In this document: piece after piece, positions 1 through 12,441 of the stretch
Layout of the letters: each line of letters starts with the position of its first letter
Position numbering within the stretch: the first letter of the stretch is position 1
NCBI RefSeq assembly: GCF_000192575.1
Contig: NZ_GL876926.1
Coordinates: forward strand, 957,929 to 1,021,928
DNA: 64,000 bases
Direction of reading: 5' to 3'
From: Novosphingobium nitrogenifigens DSM 19370
Lineage (GTDB): Bacteria > Pseudomonadota > Alphaproteobacteria > Sphingomonadales > Sphingomonadaceae
The notes under the pieces: generated by a model
The model's input: the letters and a program-made list of their open reading frames with translations, nothing else
Told to the model about the DNA's origin: nothing
Databases searched by the model: none
Position numbers and translations under genes: made by a program

Positions 1-52
1 CCGTCACGGCCAGTGCGAGAGACAAGGCAAGGGCGGCGGGAAAATAGCGCAT
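1..52 (-). CDS. 5' end of an exported protein (partial)
   Basis: Only the first 17 codons lie in the window. The translation begins MRYFPAALALSLALAVT, a short basic start followed by a hydrophobic core, which is a typical signal peptide. An AAGGAG ribosome binding site lies about 6 bases before the ATG. The gene follows rsmB on the same strand by about 65 bp and may be co-transcribed with it. The mature protein is outside the window, so its function cannot be given. Confidence 0.6.
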   Translation of the reverse strand, partial: MRYFPAALALSLALAVT

Positions 53-117
53 CAGCAACTCCTTGACCGGCGTATCGGTCTTTCGTGTGCGACCGGTTTG
101 CATGGCCGTATCGATTA

Positions 118-1299
118 TCATGCGGCCACCAGGTTTGCGAAGTAAAACCCGTCGGTTCCGTCATGTCCCGGAGTGAGGCGCCAGCCCGGCCCGTGCCCGC
201 GCCCGATCGGCGCATCGACAGGCACGGTGCGCCATCCCGGATAACGAGCGAGAAAGGCGCCAACCGCATCGGCGCCTTCTTCATCAAGCAGCGAGCAGGT
301 GATGAACGTGATCCGACCGCCGGGACGAACCAGTTCCACCGCAAGATCGAGGACATGGGCCTGCGCCCGCGCATAACGCACAATGGTCTCAGGCGTAAGG
401 CGCCAGCGCGCTTCGGGATTGCGTCGCCATGTGCCCGTCCCCGAACACGGCGCATCGACCAGGACCGCGTCCGCCTTGCCGGCAAAGCCGCGCAAGGCTT
501 CCCGTTCGCGCCCCGCGTCGAGCAGGCAGGTTTCGACCGTGGCCCCTGCCCGCGCAGCCCGTTCGGGCAACCGCGACAGGCGTGCCCGGTCGATGTCGCA
601 GGCGACAAGGCGCCCGCGATTTTCCATCGCCGCTGCAAGAGCCAGAGTCTTGCCCCCTGCTCCGGCGCAAAGGTCGATCACGGTTTCGCCCGGCTGAGCA
701 TGAAGGGCGGTACAGGCCAGTTGACTGCCCGCGTCCTGCACCTCGAACAGACCTTCGGCAAATTCGGGCCAGCTTTCCGCCGGCGTTCCCGATGCCAGAC
801 GCAGGGAATCGGGGACAGGCCCCGGCTCTGCGGCAACCGGCAACCGAGCGAGCAAGGCGTCGCGCGTGACCTTAAGGCGATTGACGCGCAAGTCGAGTGG
901 CGCGCGATCGAGAAGCGCAGCCTGTTCACGCTCGTCGAGACCGCTTTGGGTCAGACGCCGGACGAGCCAGCCCGGCGCGACACCGCCCGAAGCGGGCCGT
1001 TCCGACGGGTCGATGGGAGCCGGACCATACCGCGATCCATCAAACAGGGCAGAAAGGTCGGCATTGCCCGATGCAAGACGGAGAATCGCGGCGCGTCCGT
1101 CCGCCGGAATATCTCCGCAGGCCCGGATCGCGTCCCAGGCGAGATCGCGGATCGCCCGCCGGTCTTTCGACCCGACGAAGCGACGTTGGCGAAACCATTC
1201 GGCCGCAATGCGGTCTGCCGACGCGCCCTGCCGACGCGCGGCTGCGATCACCTCGTCAAGGATGTCGATCGCCGCCTGAACACGCGCCGCAGGGTTCAC
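118..1299 (-). CDS. rsmB: RsmB-type 16S rRNA (cytosine-C5) methyltransferase
   Basis: This is a SAM-dependent RNA m5C methyltransferase of the RsmB/Sun/NOL1 family, expected to methylate a cytosine of 16S rRNA (C967 in E. coli numbering). In the 393-residue protein the SAM-binding motif DLCAGAGGKT is near residues 209-218, the catalytic motif PCSGTG near 284-289 and the second catalytic motif TCS near 334-336. An N-terminal NusB-like region (residues 1-100) precedes the catalytic domain. The start is a GTG 21 bp downstream of the guaB stop, without a clear Shine-Dalgarno sequence, so coupling to guaB is likely. The exact target base cannot be proved from sequence. Confidence 0.9.
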   Translation of the reverse strand: MNPAARVQAAIDILDEVIAAARRQGASADRIAAEWFRQRRFVGSKDRRAIRDLAWDAIRACGDIPADGRAAILRLASGNADLSALFDGSRYGPAPIDPSERPASGGVAPGWLVRRLTQSGLDEREQAALLDRAPLDLRVNRLKVTRDALLARLPVAAEPGPVPDSLRLASGTPAESWPEFAEGLFEVQDAGSQLACTALHAQPGETVIDLCAGAGGKTLALAAAMENRGRLVACDIDRARLSRLPERAARAGATVETCLLDAGREREALRGFAGKADAVLVDAPCSGTGTWRRNPEARWRLTPETIVRYARAQAHVLDLAVELVRPGGRITFITCSLLDEEGADAVGAFLARYPGWRTVPVDAPIGRGHGPGWRLTPGHDGTDGFYFANLVAA

Positions 1300-1320
1300 G
1301 GGAGTGCGCTACCCGAAGCC

Positions 1321-2844
<1,524 letters not shown>

Positions 2845-2883
2845 CTAGAGGGGTTATTGCCTCCTTGCACAAGAGATCTGCGC

Positions 2884-4470
2884 CTACCGCTTGGTGATCT
2901 CCTGATGCGGGACCGGCGGCCCGGAAAACCGACGGGAATCGGCAAAAAAACGGGCCAGTTCAACCTGGAGCACGACATCCTCGGCCATGCCGCCATATTG
3001 CACCTGTGCCGCGATATCGGTCGGGCGATGATAGCGTTCGTCCATGAAACGGTCGAGCCGGGCCTGATCGGAATAGGCACTGCTGACCATCACGGCCGGA
3101 ACGTCATGCTGGATGAACACCCACCCATCCTGTCGCCGGACATAGGCATTGGCAGCATTTCCGGAGACCTCCTTCTTGTGCAATCCCTTGAGCACGGTGG
3201 AGATCCCGTCGTCGAGATCGGTCATGCCCGACCCGATCACGCTGACCGGAAGCCCGGCGGGCACGAGCCCGGTGCTGTCGACGTTGAGCACCGCGACAAT
3301 GGCATCGAGCGGGATCGGTGGATTTTCCGCAAAGGCGAGCGCACCCAGGAACCCGACTTCCTCGCCGGTCGTCGCCAGGACATAGATGTCGCGATCGCTC
3401 TGGCGCCCGGCCGACAGCATGCGCGCCGCCTCGGTCACGACGGCAAGGCCGCTGGCATTGTCGACAGCGCCGTTGCAGATCAGGTGTTCGGCAGGCGGTT
3501 CGGCGCAACGCCCGAAATGATCCCAGTGCGCCACCAGCACGACCGCGCCCAGATCGTGCCGCTTGCCTTCGATTTTGCCGATCAGGTTGTGCGTATGGAT
3601 GCGCGTCTCGCGGCTCGTCGCCTCGAGCGTGCCGGTGAGGCCGATGGGGCGCGAACTGAAATCTTCCTGCTCGCCAAGCGTGCGCAAGGCGTCGAGCCCC
3701 CCGCCGCCTGCCGCAGCCAGAATCTGCTCGGCAACCGCCGGAGTCATGTAGGCCTGCAGGTCCCCGCCCAGACGTTCGCCGTTGAGAGCATAGCCGGGAC
3801 GCCGACGCCGCGAGACCACGTCCTCGATCGTGCGCTTTGCATCGAGCACGGTGATCACCGCCGCCGCTCCTGCATCAAGGAGGCGCCCTGCGCGCGCGTC
3901 CTGTCCTTCGCCTTCGGCGGCGACGGTCTGACTATCGAGAATGACCGCGATCCGCCCGGCAAGTTCGGTCCGCGCGGCATCGGGATTGGCCCCCTTGCCC
4001 ACGAAGAGCAGCGGCGCATCCTCGATCAGGCTGCGCAAACCCGACGTCACGACAAAAACGCCGTTGCCATCAATGGGCAGGCGGCGATGACCGCGCAGGA
4101 ACACCATCCGGCTAAGGTCGGGCACGCGCTCGACCACTTCGACCGGCGCAAACCATTCGTTGCCCGGATCGTTGGTCCCGCTGACCATACCGATGTCGAA
4201 CCACTGGCGGGCAAGGTACCGCAAAGTCCGCGTCTCGCCGTCGGTTCCCGGCTCACGGCCGCCGAACTCGTCACTGGCAAGCGTTTCGACATGTCGCCGC
4301 AAGGCTGCTTCGAGCGGGCTGTTCACCTGGGGCTGGGGCGCACGAGAGCGCGCCGAAACCGCATCGGACGCCATGATCGGGGACAGCAGCAATGCCAGTG
4401 CCATGGCCAGAGTACGAAGCAGCCAAGACCCGTCCGGGTCCCTCCACCCCGCTACCTGCCAACACTCCAT
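2884..4470 (-). CDS. Secreted M28-family zinc aminopeptidase with PA-like insert
   Basis: The protein (528 aa from the chosen ATG) begins with a hydrophobic export signal around residues 17-40 and so should act in the periplasm or outside. The M28 metal site is complete: His315 and Asp317 in AHWDHFG, Asp337 in VDNASG, Glu370/Glu371 in TGEEVGFLG, Asp398 in NVDSTG and His481 in YHRPTD. A protease-associated-like segment lies at about residues 110-280. Members are typically aminopeptidases or glutamate carboxypeptidase-like enzymes; the substrate is unknown. A further ATG 126 bp upstream would place the signal peptide too far inside. The gene is divergent from the ypfJ-like gene. Confidence 0.85.
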   Translation of the reverse strand: MECWQVAGWRDPDGSWLLRTLAMALALLLSPIMASDAVSARSRAPQPQVNSPLEAALRRHVETLASDEFGGREPGTDGETRTLRYLARQWFDIGMVSGTNDPGNEWFAPVEVVERVPDLSRMVFLRGHRRLPIDGNGVFVVTSGLRSLIEDAPLLFVGKGANPDAARTELAGRIAVILDSQTVAAEGEGQDARAGRLLDAGAAAVITVLDAKRTIEDVVSRRRRPGYALNGERLGGDLQAYMTPAVAEQILAAAGGGGLDALRTLGEQEDFSSRPIGLTGTLEATSRETRIHTHNLIGKIEGKRHDLGAVVLVAHWDHFGRCAEPPAEHLICNGAVDNASGLAVVTEAARMLSAGRQSDRDIYVLATTGEEVGFLGALAFAENPPIPLDAIVAVLNVDSTGLVPAGLPVSVIGSGMTDLDDGISTVLKGLHKKEVSGNAANAYVRRQDGWVFIQHDVPAVMVSSAYSDQARLDRFMDERYHRPTDIAAQVQYGGMAEDVVLQVELARFFADSRRFSGPPVPHQEITKR

Positions 4471-4667
4471 CGTCGATCCCCAACGTCCCGTCGCACGAAC
4501 CCTGCCTGACAAATGGCGAAGGATGGCGCAAGTTCCCAATTGCCTGAACAGCTTCGGTTCATCGCAGGAGTGGCAAAAGCGGCGGCGCGATGGCATGGCG
4601 ATGCCGTGGTGGAAAACTGGCAGAACAGCAGCCGGTCAGGACCACGACAAAGAGGAACACAAGGACA

Positions 4668-5552
4668 GTGCGGCTCGACGATTACGATTCCTCGATCGAT
4701 GTGGAAGACCAGCGGGGGCGCTCCTTTGGTGGAGGTGGGGGCTTCGGCGGCCTGCCGATGTGGCTGCTTTTCACGGTCTGGCGCATGTTCGGATGCACCG
4801 GCGTCGCGGTCCTCCTGGGCGGGGTCGCCCTCTTCGGCGCGTTCCAGTTTGCCGCCCATGGCCCGGTCGGCGGTTCGTCCGCCGTGCAAGGCGGGCACAC
4901 GCTCCAGCAAAGCTGCAACATCAACGCCTATAGTCACGAAAGCTGCAACGCCTTGTCCTCGCTCGACAAGACGTGGAAACCGGTCCTTGCCCGCATGGAC
5001 GTGCCGTTCCGCGCGCCCAAGCTGGTCTTCTATTCGCGCGAAGGCGAATCCGGCTGCGGCGAAGCGCAAAGCGCCATGGGACCATTCTATTGCCCAAGCG
5101 ACATGGGCATCTATCTCGACACCAGCTTCTATGACGAACTCGCCGGGAAGCTCGGCGCAGGGGGCGATTTCGCACGCGTCTACGTGATCGCGCATGAATT
5201 CGGACACCATGTACAGAACCTGCTCGGCACGTCCGACAAGGTCCGCACCGCCCAGGAACGCAATCCGGGCGAAGCCAACCCGCTGTCGGTCAAGCTCGAA
5301 CTTCAGGCCGACTGCTATGCCGGTGTCTGGGCCGCGCTCAACAAGGACCGGATCGAAGCCGGGGACATCGAGTCCGGCCTGAAAGCCGCACACCAGATCG
5401 GCGACGACACCCTGATGAAGGAAGCCGGTCGCACCCCGGTCGAAGCGGCCTTTACCCACGGCAGCGCGGAACAGCGCATGCACTGGCTCAAGACCGGTCT
5501 CGACAGCGGAGGGAACCCGAAGGCCTGCGATACGTTCAAGGGGAATGACTGA
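4668..5552 (+). CDS. YpfJ-type neutral zinc metallopeptidase
   Basis: This 294-residue protein starts VRLDDYDSS...VEDQRG, the usual N-terminus of the YpfJ/KPN_02809 family, then has a glycine-rich stretch and one membrane segment (about residues 30-60). The zinc-protease motif HEFGHH is at residues 176-181, and the downstream ELQADCYAGVWA supplies the third ligand region. The enzyme is therefore probably membrane anchored with its catalytic domain in the periplasm. The GTG start has AAGGA and AGAGGA upstream. Its stop overlaps the start of the next gene (ATGACTGA), which suggests translational coupling to the small exported protein that follows. The substrate is unknown. Confidence 0.87.
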   Translation: MRLDDYDSSIDVEDQRGRSFGGGGGFGGLPMWLLFTVWRMFGCTGVAVLLGGVALFGAFQFAAHGPVGGSSAVQGGHTLQQSCNINAYSHESCNALSSLDKTWKPVLARMDVPFRAPKLVFYSREGESGCGEAQSAMGPFYCPSDMGIYLDTSFYDELAGKLGAGGDFARVYVIAHEFGHHVQNLLGTSDKVRTAQERNPGEANPLSVKLELQADCYAGVWAALNKDRIEAGDIESGLKAAHQIGDDTLMKEAGRTPVEAAFTHGSAEQRMHWLKTGLDSGGNPKACDTFKGND

Positions 5553-6132
5553 CCGTCCTCGTCCTTCCGCCCGCCTCCGGTTTGGGCCCCTGCTGCTGAC
5601 AACGATGGCGCTGGCGGCCTTGCCCGCCATGCCGGGGCAGGCCCAGACTGTCGTTGCGCCCAAACCGGTCACCGCCGGGGACATCGCGACAAAGCCGCTC
5701 GACGACCTCAATCTCAAACGCGACCGCGTGCCGGACACGCTCCGGCTGGCGCTTGAGGATCCCTACCGCATTCCGCACCCCGACACTTGTGCTGCACTCG
5801 CGCGCGAAGTGACGAAACTGAACGCGTCGCTGGGACAGGATATCGACACCGCACCCTCGCCAACGCTCAAGCAGAAGCGGGCCCGGGCGTTCGGCAATGC
5901 CGCCCGCGCGGCCGTCGGCAGCCTGATCCCCTTCAACGGCGTGATCCGCGAAATCACCGGCGCCAATGCCGCCCAGCGCAAACGCGAACTCTATCTTTAT
6001 GCAGGCAGCCTGCGCCGCGCATTCCTGAAAGGGTATGGAACGACCCATGGCTGCCGCTATCCGGCGGGCCCGGCGACACCTCGCGACAAGGCTCTTGCCA
6101 CCCAAGGAGCAGGCAAAGACACCGGCAAATGA
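5545..6132 (+). CDS. Small exported protein, paralogue A
   Basis: I do not recognise a family with a known function. The 195-residue product has a signal peptide (about residues 1-33, ending AQA) and a mature part that begins TVVAPKPVTAGDIATKPLDDLN. It ends with a conserved block RKRELYLYAGSLRRAFLKGYG and has two cysteines (in DTCAALA and HGCRYP) that could pair in the periplasm. The next gene encodes a clear paralogue. Translation starts inside the end of the metallopeptidase gene (8-bp overlap), so it may be a partner or substrate of that enzyme; this is inference from position only. Confidence 0.75.
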   Translation: MTDRPRPSARLRFGPLLLTTMALAALPAMPGQAQTVVAPKPVTAGDIATKPLDDLNLKRDRVPDTLRLALEDPYRIPHPDTCAALAREVTKLNASLGQDIDTAPSPTLKQKRARAFGNAARAAVGSLIPFNGVIREITGANAAQRKRELYLYAGSLRRAFLKGYGTTHGCRYPAGPATPRDKALATQGAGKDTGK

Positions 6133-6235
6133 GCGCGATTGCACGACAGCAATCCTGCAAACGCCCTTTGCACTCGCTTTCCAAGGCCTTGCGGTCCTAT
6201 GATGGGCACTGAATTGCGAGGCTGCGAAACCCACC

Positions 6236-6775
6236 ATGTCCAATTTCCCCCGCTCCGCCCTCCCCCTGGGTCTGGTTGCGGCCCTCGGGCTGGCCCTGCC
6301 CCTATCGGCGCAAACCGTCGTCGCGCCAAAGCCCGTGACCGCGCAGGATATTGCCACCAAGCCGCTCGACGACCTCAATATCAAGCGTGATCGGCTCGCG
6401 CCGATTCTCGATGCCGCGCTCGCCGACCCCTATGGACTGCGTAACTCTCCAACATGCGCATCGCTGGCCTTGGAAATTGCAGCACTCGACAGCGCGCTGG
6501 GCCCCGACATCGACTCCGCTCCGACCCTTACCACCGGAGAAAAGCGTACGCGTGCCGTCGGTACTGCCGCCCGCGAAGTGGTCAGCAGCTTCATCCCCTT
6601 CGACGGCGTCGTCCGGGTGGTATCCGGCGCCAATGCCAGCGACCGCAAGCGCCAGCTCTATCTTTACGCGGGCAGCCTGCGCCGCTCATTCCTCAAAGGC
6701 TATGGCGTGAGCCAGCATTGCACCTTCCCCCCGCTGCCAGCTCAGGCCCCGAAAGAGACGGCAAAGCGCAAATGA
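6236..6775 (+). CDS. Small exported protein, paralogue B
   Basis: This 179-residue protein is a tandem duplicate of the preceding one. Both share TVVAPKPVTA.DIATKPLDDLN after the signal peptide, the DPYGLR/DPYRIP-Cys region, the central SFIPFDGVVR/SLIPFNGVIR segment and the C-terminal YLYAGSLRR.FLKGYG. The signal peptide ends near residue 25 (LPLSAQ). The spacing of both cysteines is kept. It lies 103 bp after paralogue A with its own start, so it could be separately translated or transcribed. Function unknown. Confidence 0.75.
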   Translation: MSNFPRSALPLGLVAALGLALPLSAQTVVAPKPVTAQDIATKPLDDLNIKRDRLAPILDAALADPYGLRNSPTCASLALEIAALDSALGPDIDSAPTLTTGEKRTRAVGTAAREVVSSFIPFDGVVRVVSGANASDRKRQLYLYAGSLRRSFLKGYGVSQHCTFPPLPAQAPKETAKRK

Positions 6776-6844
6776 CCGGTCGATACACCGGCATCTTTCG
6801 CGAAACCGGGATTTTCCGCTGACAAATCAGCAGGATTTCCGTAG

Positions 6845-8741
<1,897 letters not shown>

Positions 8742-8745
<4 letters not shown>

Positions 8746-9014
8746 CCCGCAATGCCATGGAAGAAGCCGCGCGCAAGGCACGCGAACGGTCCGATGCCGG
8801 CGCCCGCGATCCCGAACCCTCGCTCGCCGCCCGCCTCGGACAGATCGGCGTTCTGGGGTGGACAATCGTCGGCCCGATGCTGCTTGGCCTTTTCGCCGGG
8901 CGCTGGCTCGACCGCAAACTGGATACCGGCATTTTCTGGTCCGCGCCGCTGCTGATGCTGGGCGCGGTGATCGGCGGCTGGGCCGCATGGAAATGGATGC
9001 ACCGCAAGCTATGA
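8742..9014 (+). CDS. atpQ: N-ATPase accessory membrane protein AtpQ (AtpI-like)
   Basis: A 90-residue protein with a charged N-terminus (about 30 residues) and two membrane helices (about residues 35-53 and 65-85). It resembles AtpI proteins (GWTIVGPMLLGLFAGRWLD). In N-ATPase operons this position is always taken by AtpQ, thought to help assemble the rotor ring or to take up cations. It overlaps both neighbours by 4 bp. Confidence 0.85.
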
Positions 9015-9268
9015 CTGCCAACCTTCTCCTGATCCTCGCCTTTTTCGGCGGACTGGTGCTGGGCCTCGTCCATTTTGCCAGCCTCAACCTTGCGGTCACC
9101 CGATACGTCGATGGACGCACCGGCACTGCCCTTGCGGTTCATGCCCTGCGCATGGTCGTTCTGGGCGGCGCTCTCTATGCCCTTGCGCGCACCGGCACCG
9201 GCCCGTTGCTGGCGGGCGCGCTCGGGATCTTTGCCGGACGCATCGTCATCATGGGGTTGCGGCGGTGA
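9011..9268 (+). CDS. atpR: N-ATPase accessory membrane protein AtpR
   Basis: An 85-residue hydrophobic protein with about three membrane helices (residues 4-28, 40-60, 64-83). A conserved arginine (HALRMVVLGG) lies in the second helix. AtpR is found only in N-ATPase operons; a role in interaction with the c ring during assembly has been suggested. The gene starts by ATGA overlap with atpQ and its stop overlaps the GTG start of atpB. Confidence 0.85.
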   Translation: MTANLLLILAFFGGLVLGLVHFASLNLAVTRYVDGRTGTALAVHALRMVVLGGALYALARTGTGPLLAGALGIFAGRIVIMGLRR

Positions 9269-9954
9269 ATTCCCCGCTCGTCCTCGAACCGCTCTTTCAC
9301 GTCGGGCCGGTTCCGGTGACGCAGCCTGTGGTCGTGACGTGGGTCATCATGGCCGCTTTGCTGGCGGGAAGCCTTTGGCTCCGCCGTCACCTCACCATGC
9401 GTCCCAGTCGGGTTCAGGCGGTCGCGGAAATGATCGCGGGCACGATTGACGGGCAAATCCGCGAGGTGATCCTATCCGACCCTGCCCCTTATCGCGGCCT
9501 TATCGGCACGATCCTGATCTACGTCCTGATCGCCAACTGGTGCTCGCTCGTTCCGGGTATCGAACCGCCGACGGCGCATCTCGAAACCGATGCCGCGCTC
9601 GGCCTGATCGTGCTGGTCGCGACAATTGCCTACGGCATCCGCGCCAGAGGCCTTGTCGGCTATCTCAAAAGCTTTGCCGAGCCGACCTGGGTCATGATCC
9701 CGCTCAATCTGGTGGAGCAGATCACCCGCAGCTTCTCGCTCATCATCCGCCTGTTCGGCAATGTCATGAGCGGGGTCTTCGTCGTCGGCATCATTCTCTC
9801 GCTCGCGGGCCTGCTCGTCCCCATCCCGCTTATGGCGCTCGACCTGCTGACGGGGGCGGTACAAGCCTATATTTTCGCCATTCTGGCCACGGTCTTCATC
9901 GGCGCGGCGGTCAGCGAAGGCAACGACAGGACCGAAAAGGACAAACCGGCATGA
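9265..9954 (+). CDS. atpB: N-type F-ATPase subunit a
   Basis: This is the stator channel subunit in the membrane. The 229-residue protein has several hydrophobic helices and the essential arginine in SLIIRLFGN at residue 162, which faces the c-ring carboxylate. A start codon GTG overlaps the atpR stop (GTGA). It is shorter than many a subunits, as usual in this subfamily. Confidence 0.93.
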   Translation: MNSPLVLEPLFHVGPVPVTQPVVVTWVIMAALLAGSLWLRRHLTMRPSRVQAVAEMIAGTIDGQIREVILSDPAPYRGLIGTILIYVLIANWCSLVPGIEPPTAHLETDAALGLIVLVATIAYGIRARGLVGYLKSFAEPTWVMIPLNLVEQITRSFSLIIRLFGNVMSGVFVVGIILSLAGLLVPIPLMALDLLTGAVQAYIFAILATVFIGAAVSEGNDRTEKDKPA

Positions 9955-10205
9955 CCACCGAACAGATCAGCATTCTGGCCGCCGCACTTGCCGTCTCCTT
10001 CGGCGCGATCGGTCCGGCCCTTGCCGAAGGCCGCGCCGTCGCGGCGGCCATGGATGCCATCGCCCGCCAGCCCGAATCGGCGGGGACCTTGTCCCGCACG
10101 CTGTTCGTCGGATTGGCGATGATCGAAACCATGGCAATCTACTGCCTCGTCGTCGCGCTCCTCCTGCTGTTCGCCAACCCGTTCATCCACGGCAACGGCG
10201 GCTGA
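9951..10205 (+). CDS. atpE: N-type F-ATPase subunit c (rotor ring), two-carboxylate type
   Basis: An 84-residue hairpin of two membrane helices joined by the polar loop ARQPES. The ion-carrying glutamate is Glu59 in helix 2 (MIETMAIY), followed by Thr60 and Tyr64. Helix 1 carries a second glutamate, Glu26, in GPALAEG. The Glu26/Glu59/Thr60/Tyr64 spacing matches Gln32 or Glu32/Glu65/Ser or Thr66/Tyr70 of Na+-binding c subunits, with Glu at position 32 as in the Fusobacterium two-carboxylate ring. Na+ coupling is therefore likely but not proven. ATGA overlap with atpB. Confidence 0.93.
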   Translation: MTTEQISILAAALAVSFGAIGPALAEGRAVAAAMDAIARQPESAGTLSRTLFVGLAMIETMAIYCLVVALLLLFANPFIHGNGG

Positions 10206-10211
10206 CGCGCC

Positions 10212-10949
10212 ATGACCATCGACTGGTGGACACTGGGCCTGCAGACAATCAACCTGCTGGTTCTGGTGGCGCTTCTGGGACATTTCCTGCTGAAACCGCT
10301 GGCCGCCATCGTCGCCGCGCGACAGGCCGAGGCGCAGCGCCTGCTCGACGAGGCTGCATCCGCCCGGGATCAGGCTCAGAGCGAAAGCAAGGCTCTCGAC
10401 GCAGAGCGCGACAAACTCGCGGCCGAAAAAGCTGCGACACTCGCTGCTGCAGAAGCTGAAGCGCAGGAACAGCGCAAGGCCCTGCTCGATGGAGCGCGCG
10501 CCGAAGCGGATACGGCGCGCGCGGAAGCCGAAGCCAAGGCCAAAGGCCTTCTCGCCGAAGCGGACAGTGAAATCGGCTTGCGCGCGCGCCTGCTCGCCGC
10601 CGACATCACCGCGCGCCTGCTGGCTCGCGCGCCGGGGCTCACCCGGGCCGAAGCCTGGCTTCCCGGACTGGTCGAAGCCTTGGGCGCCCTTCCCGACGCC
10701 ACGCGCGCTCGCATTGCGCAAGGGCCGATCACTCTGACATTCGCCCGCACTCCGGACGAGGCAACCCGGCAGACGTGTCGACAGACGCTCGAAACCGCGC
10801 TGGGGCAGACGCTCGACCTGACCTTTGCCGAGGATCCCACCCTGATCGCAGGCCTTGAACTGTCGAGCGCCGACGCGATCGTGCGCAACAACCTGCGTGC
10901 CGATCTCGACCACATCGCCACCCGCGAGGACCATGATGAGCGAGGCTGA
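10212..10949 (+). CDS. atpF: N-type F-ATPase subunit b with delta-like C-terminal region
   Basis: The 245-residue protein has one N-terminal membrane helix (about residues 8-28), then a long alanine/glutamate-rich helical coiled-coil region (about 35-135). Beyond the length of a normal b subunit it continues with a domain whose last part, [19 protein letters not shown]...NLRADLDHI, follows the pattern of the C-terminal domain of the delta subunit. No separate atpH exists in the operon, so this gene probably supplies the peripheral stalk cap as well. It lies 6 bp after atpE. Confidence 0.88.
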   Translation: MTIDWWTLGLQTINLLVLVALLGHFLLKPLAAIVAARQAEAQRLLDEAASARDQAQSESKALDAERDKLAAEKAATLAAAEAEAQEQRKALLDGARAEADTARAEAEAKAKGLLAEADSEIGLRARLLAADITARLLARAPGLTRAEAWLPGLVEALGALPDATRARIAQGPITLTFARTPDEATRQTCRQTLETALGQTLDLTFAEDPTLIAGLELSSADAIVRNNLRADLDHIATREDHDERG

Positions 10950-12441
10950 TCCCTCCCCCCGCGACGCAGAATGGCTGGCCCGCGAACAGGCGCGCCTGGA
11001 CGCCCTTCCGCTCGGCCCTGCCTCGGAAAGCTTTGGCCATGTCGTTCACGCTGCCGACGGCATTGCCCGCATCGCCGGGCTTCCCGAAGTCTGCATGGGC
11101 GAACTGCTGCAATTCGCGAACGGCGCGATGGGCTTTGCCCTGACGCTCGACACCGAGACGGTCGAGGCCGTCGTGCTCGACGACCTGCCCGACCTCGGAG
11201 CAGGCACCCGGGCAAGCGGAACGGGCGATGTCGTGCGGGTCCCGGTCGGGGAAGCCCTGCTTGGCCGGGTCATCGATCCGCTCGGCCGTCCGCTGGACGG
11301 ACGCCCGGCTCCCGCCTGTCACGAAACCTGGCCGATCGAGCGCCCGGCTCCGGCCATCATCGAGCGCGATCTCGTCTCCGAACCGGTGGAAACCGGCGTC
11401 CTTGTCGTCGACGCGCTCTTTGCGCTCGGACGCGGTCAACGCGAACTTGTGATCGGCGACCGCGCGACAGGCAAGACCTCGCTCGCGCTCGATGCCATCA
11501 TCGCCCAGAAATACAGCGACATGATCTGCATCTATGTCGCGGTCGGCCAGCGCGCGAGCGCCGTCGAGCGGGCCATCGAAGCCGTTCGCGCCCATGGCGC
11601 GCCCGAACGCTGCATTTTCGTGGTCGCTCCGGCAGCGGCTGCCCCCGGCCTGCAATGGATCGCACCTTTTGCCGGTTTCTCGATCGGCGAATGGTTCCGC
11701 GCGCGGGGACAGCATGCCCTGATCGTGGTCGACGATCTGACCAAACACGCCGCTACCCATCGCGAACTCGCCTTGCTCACGCGCGAGCCGCCGGGGCGCG
11801 AGGCCTATCCGGGGGATGTCTTCTATCTCCACGCCCGCCTGCTCGAACGTGCGGGCAAGCTGTCGGCGGAATTGGGCGGCGGGTCCCTGACCGCGATTCC
11901 CATTGCCGAAACCGACGCGGGCAATCTCTCCGCCTATATCCCGACCAACCTGATCTCGATCACCGATGGTCAGATCGTTCTCGATTCCCGCCTCTTTGCC
12001 GCCAACCAGCGCCCCTCGGTCAATGTCGGGCTCAGTGTCAGCCGCGTCGGGGGCAAGGCGCAAAAACCAGCCATGCGCCAGTTTTCCGGACGTGTCCGGC
12101 TCGAATACGCACAGTTCCTCGAGCTTGAAATGTTCACGCGTTTCGGCGGCATGTCGGACACCCGGGTCAAGGGACAGCTCGCACGCGGACAGGCCATCCG
12201 CGCCTTGCTTGAACAACCGCGCTTCACCCCTTTGCGGGCAATCGACCAGATCGCCTTGCTCGCTGCACTCGAAGACGGCGCTTTCGACACGCTGTCGACG
12301 CAGGACTTGCGCGCCTTGCGCAGCAAGGTCGGCGCACGGATCGATGCCGGCGCCCATGACGCGATCACCGCGATCGAAGAAGGGCGAACGCTCGACGATG
12401 CGCAAAAATCGGCGCTGATCCGCGCAGTCGGCAATGGCTGA
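10936..12441 (+). CDS. atpA: N-type F-ATPase subunit alpha
   Basis: A non-catalytic nucleotide-binding subunit of 501 residues. Walker A GDRATGKT is at residues 174-181, with the downstream [11 protein letters not shown] and [10 protein letters not shown] segments and the alpha signature in [23 protein letters not shown]. Two in-frame ATG codons are adjacent; I chose the second because GAGGA lies 5 bases before it. It overlaps atpF by 14 bp and atpG by 8 bp. Confidence 0.94.
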   Translation: MSEADPSPRDAEWLAREQARLDALPLGPASESFGHVVHAADGIARIAGLPEVCMGELLQFANGAMGFALTLDTETVEAVVLDDLPDLGAGTRASGTGDVVRVPVGEALLGRVIDPLGRPLDGRPAPACHETWPIERPAPAIIERDLVSEPVETGVLVVDALFALGRGQRELVIGDRATGKTSLALDAIIAQKYSDMICIYVAVGQRASAVERAIEAVRAHGAPERCIFVVAPAAAAPGLQWIAPFAGFSIGEWFRARGQHALIVVDDLTKHAATHRELALLTREPPGREAYPGDVFYLHARLLERAGKLSAELGGGSLTAIPIAETDAGNLSAYIPTNLISITDGQIVLDSRLFAANQRPSVNVGLSVSRVGGKAQKPAMRQFSGRVRLEYAQFLELEMFTRFGGMSDTRVKGQLARGQAIRALLEQPRFTPLRAIDQIALLAALEDGAFDTLSTQDLRALRSKVGARIDAGAHDAITAIEEGRTLDDAQKSALIRAVGNG

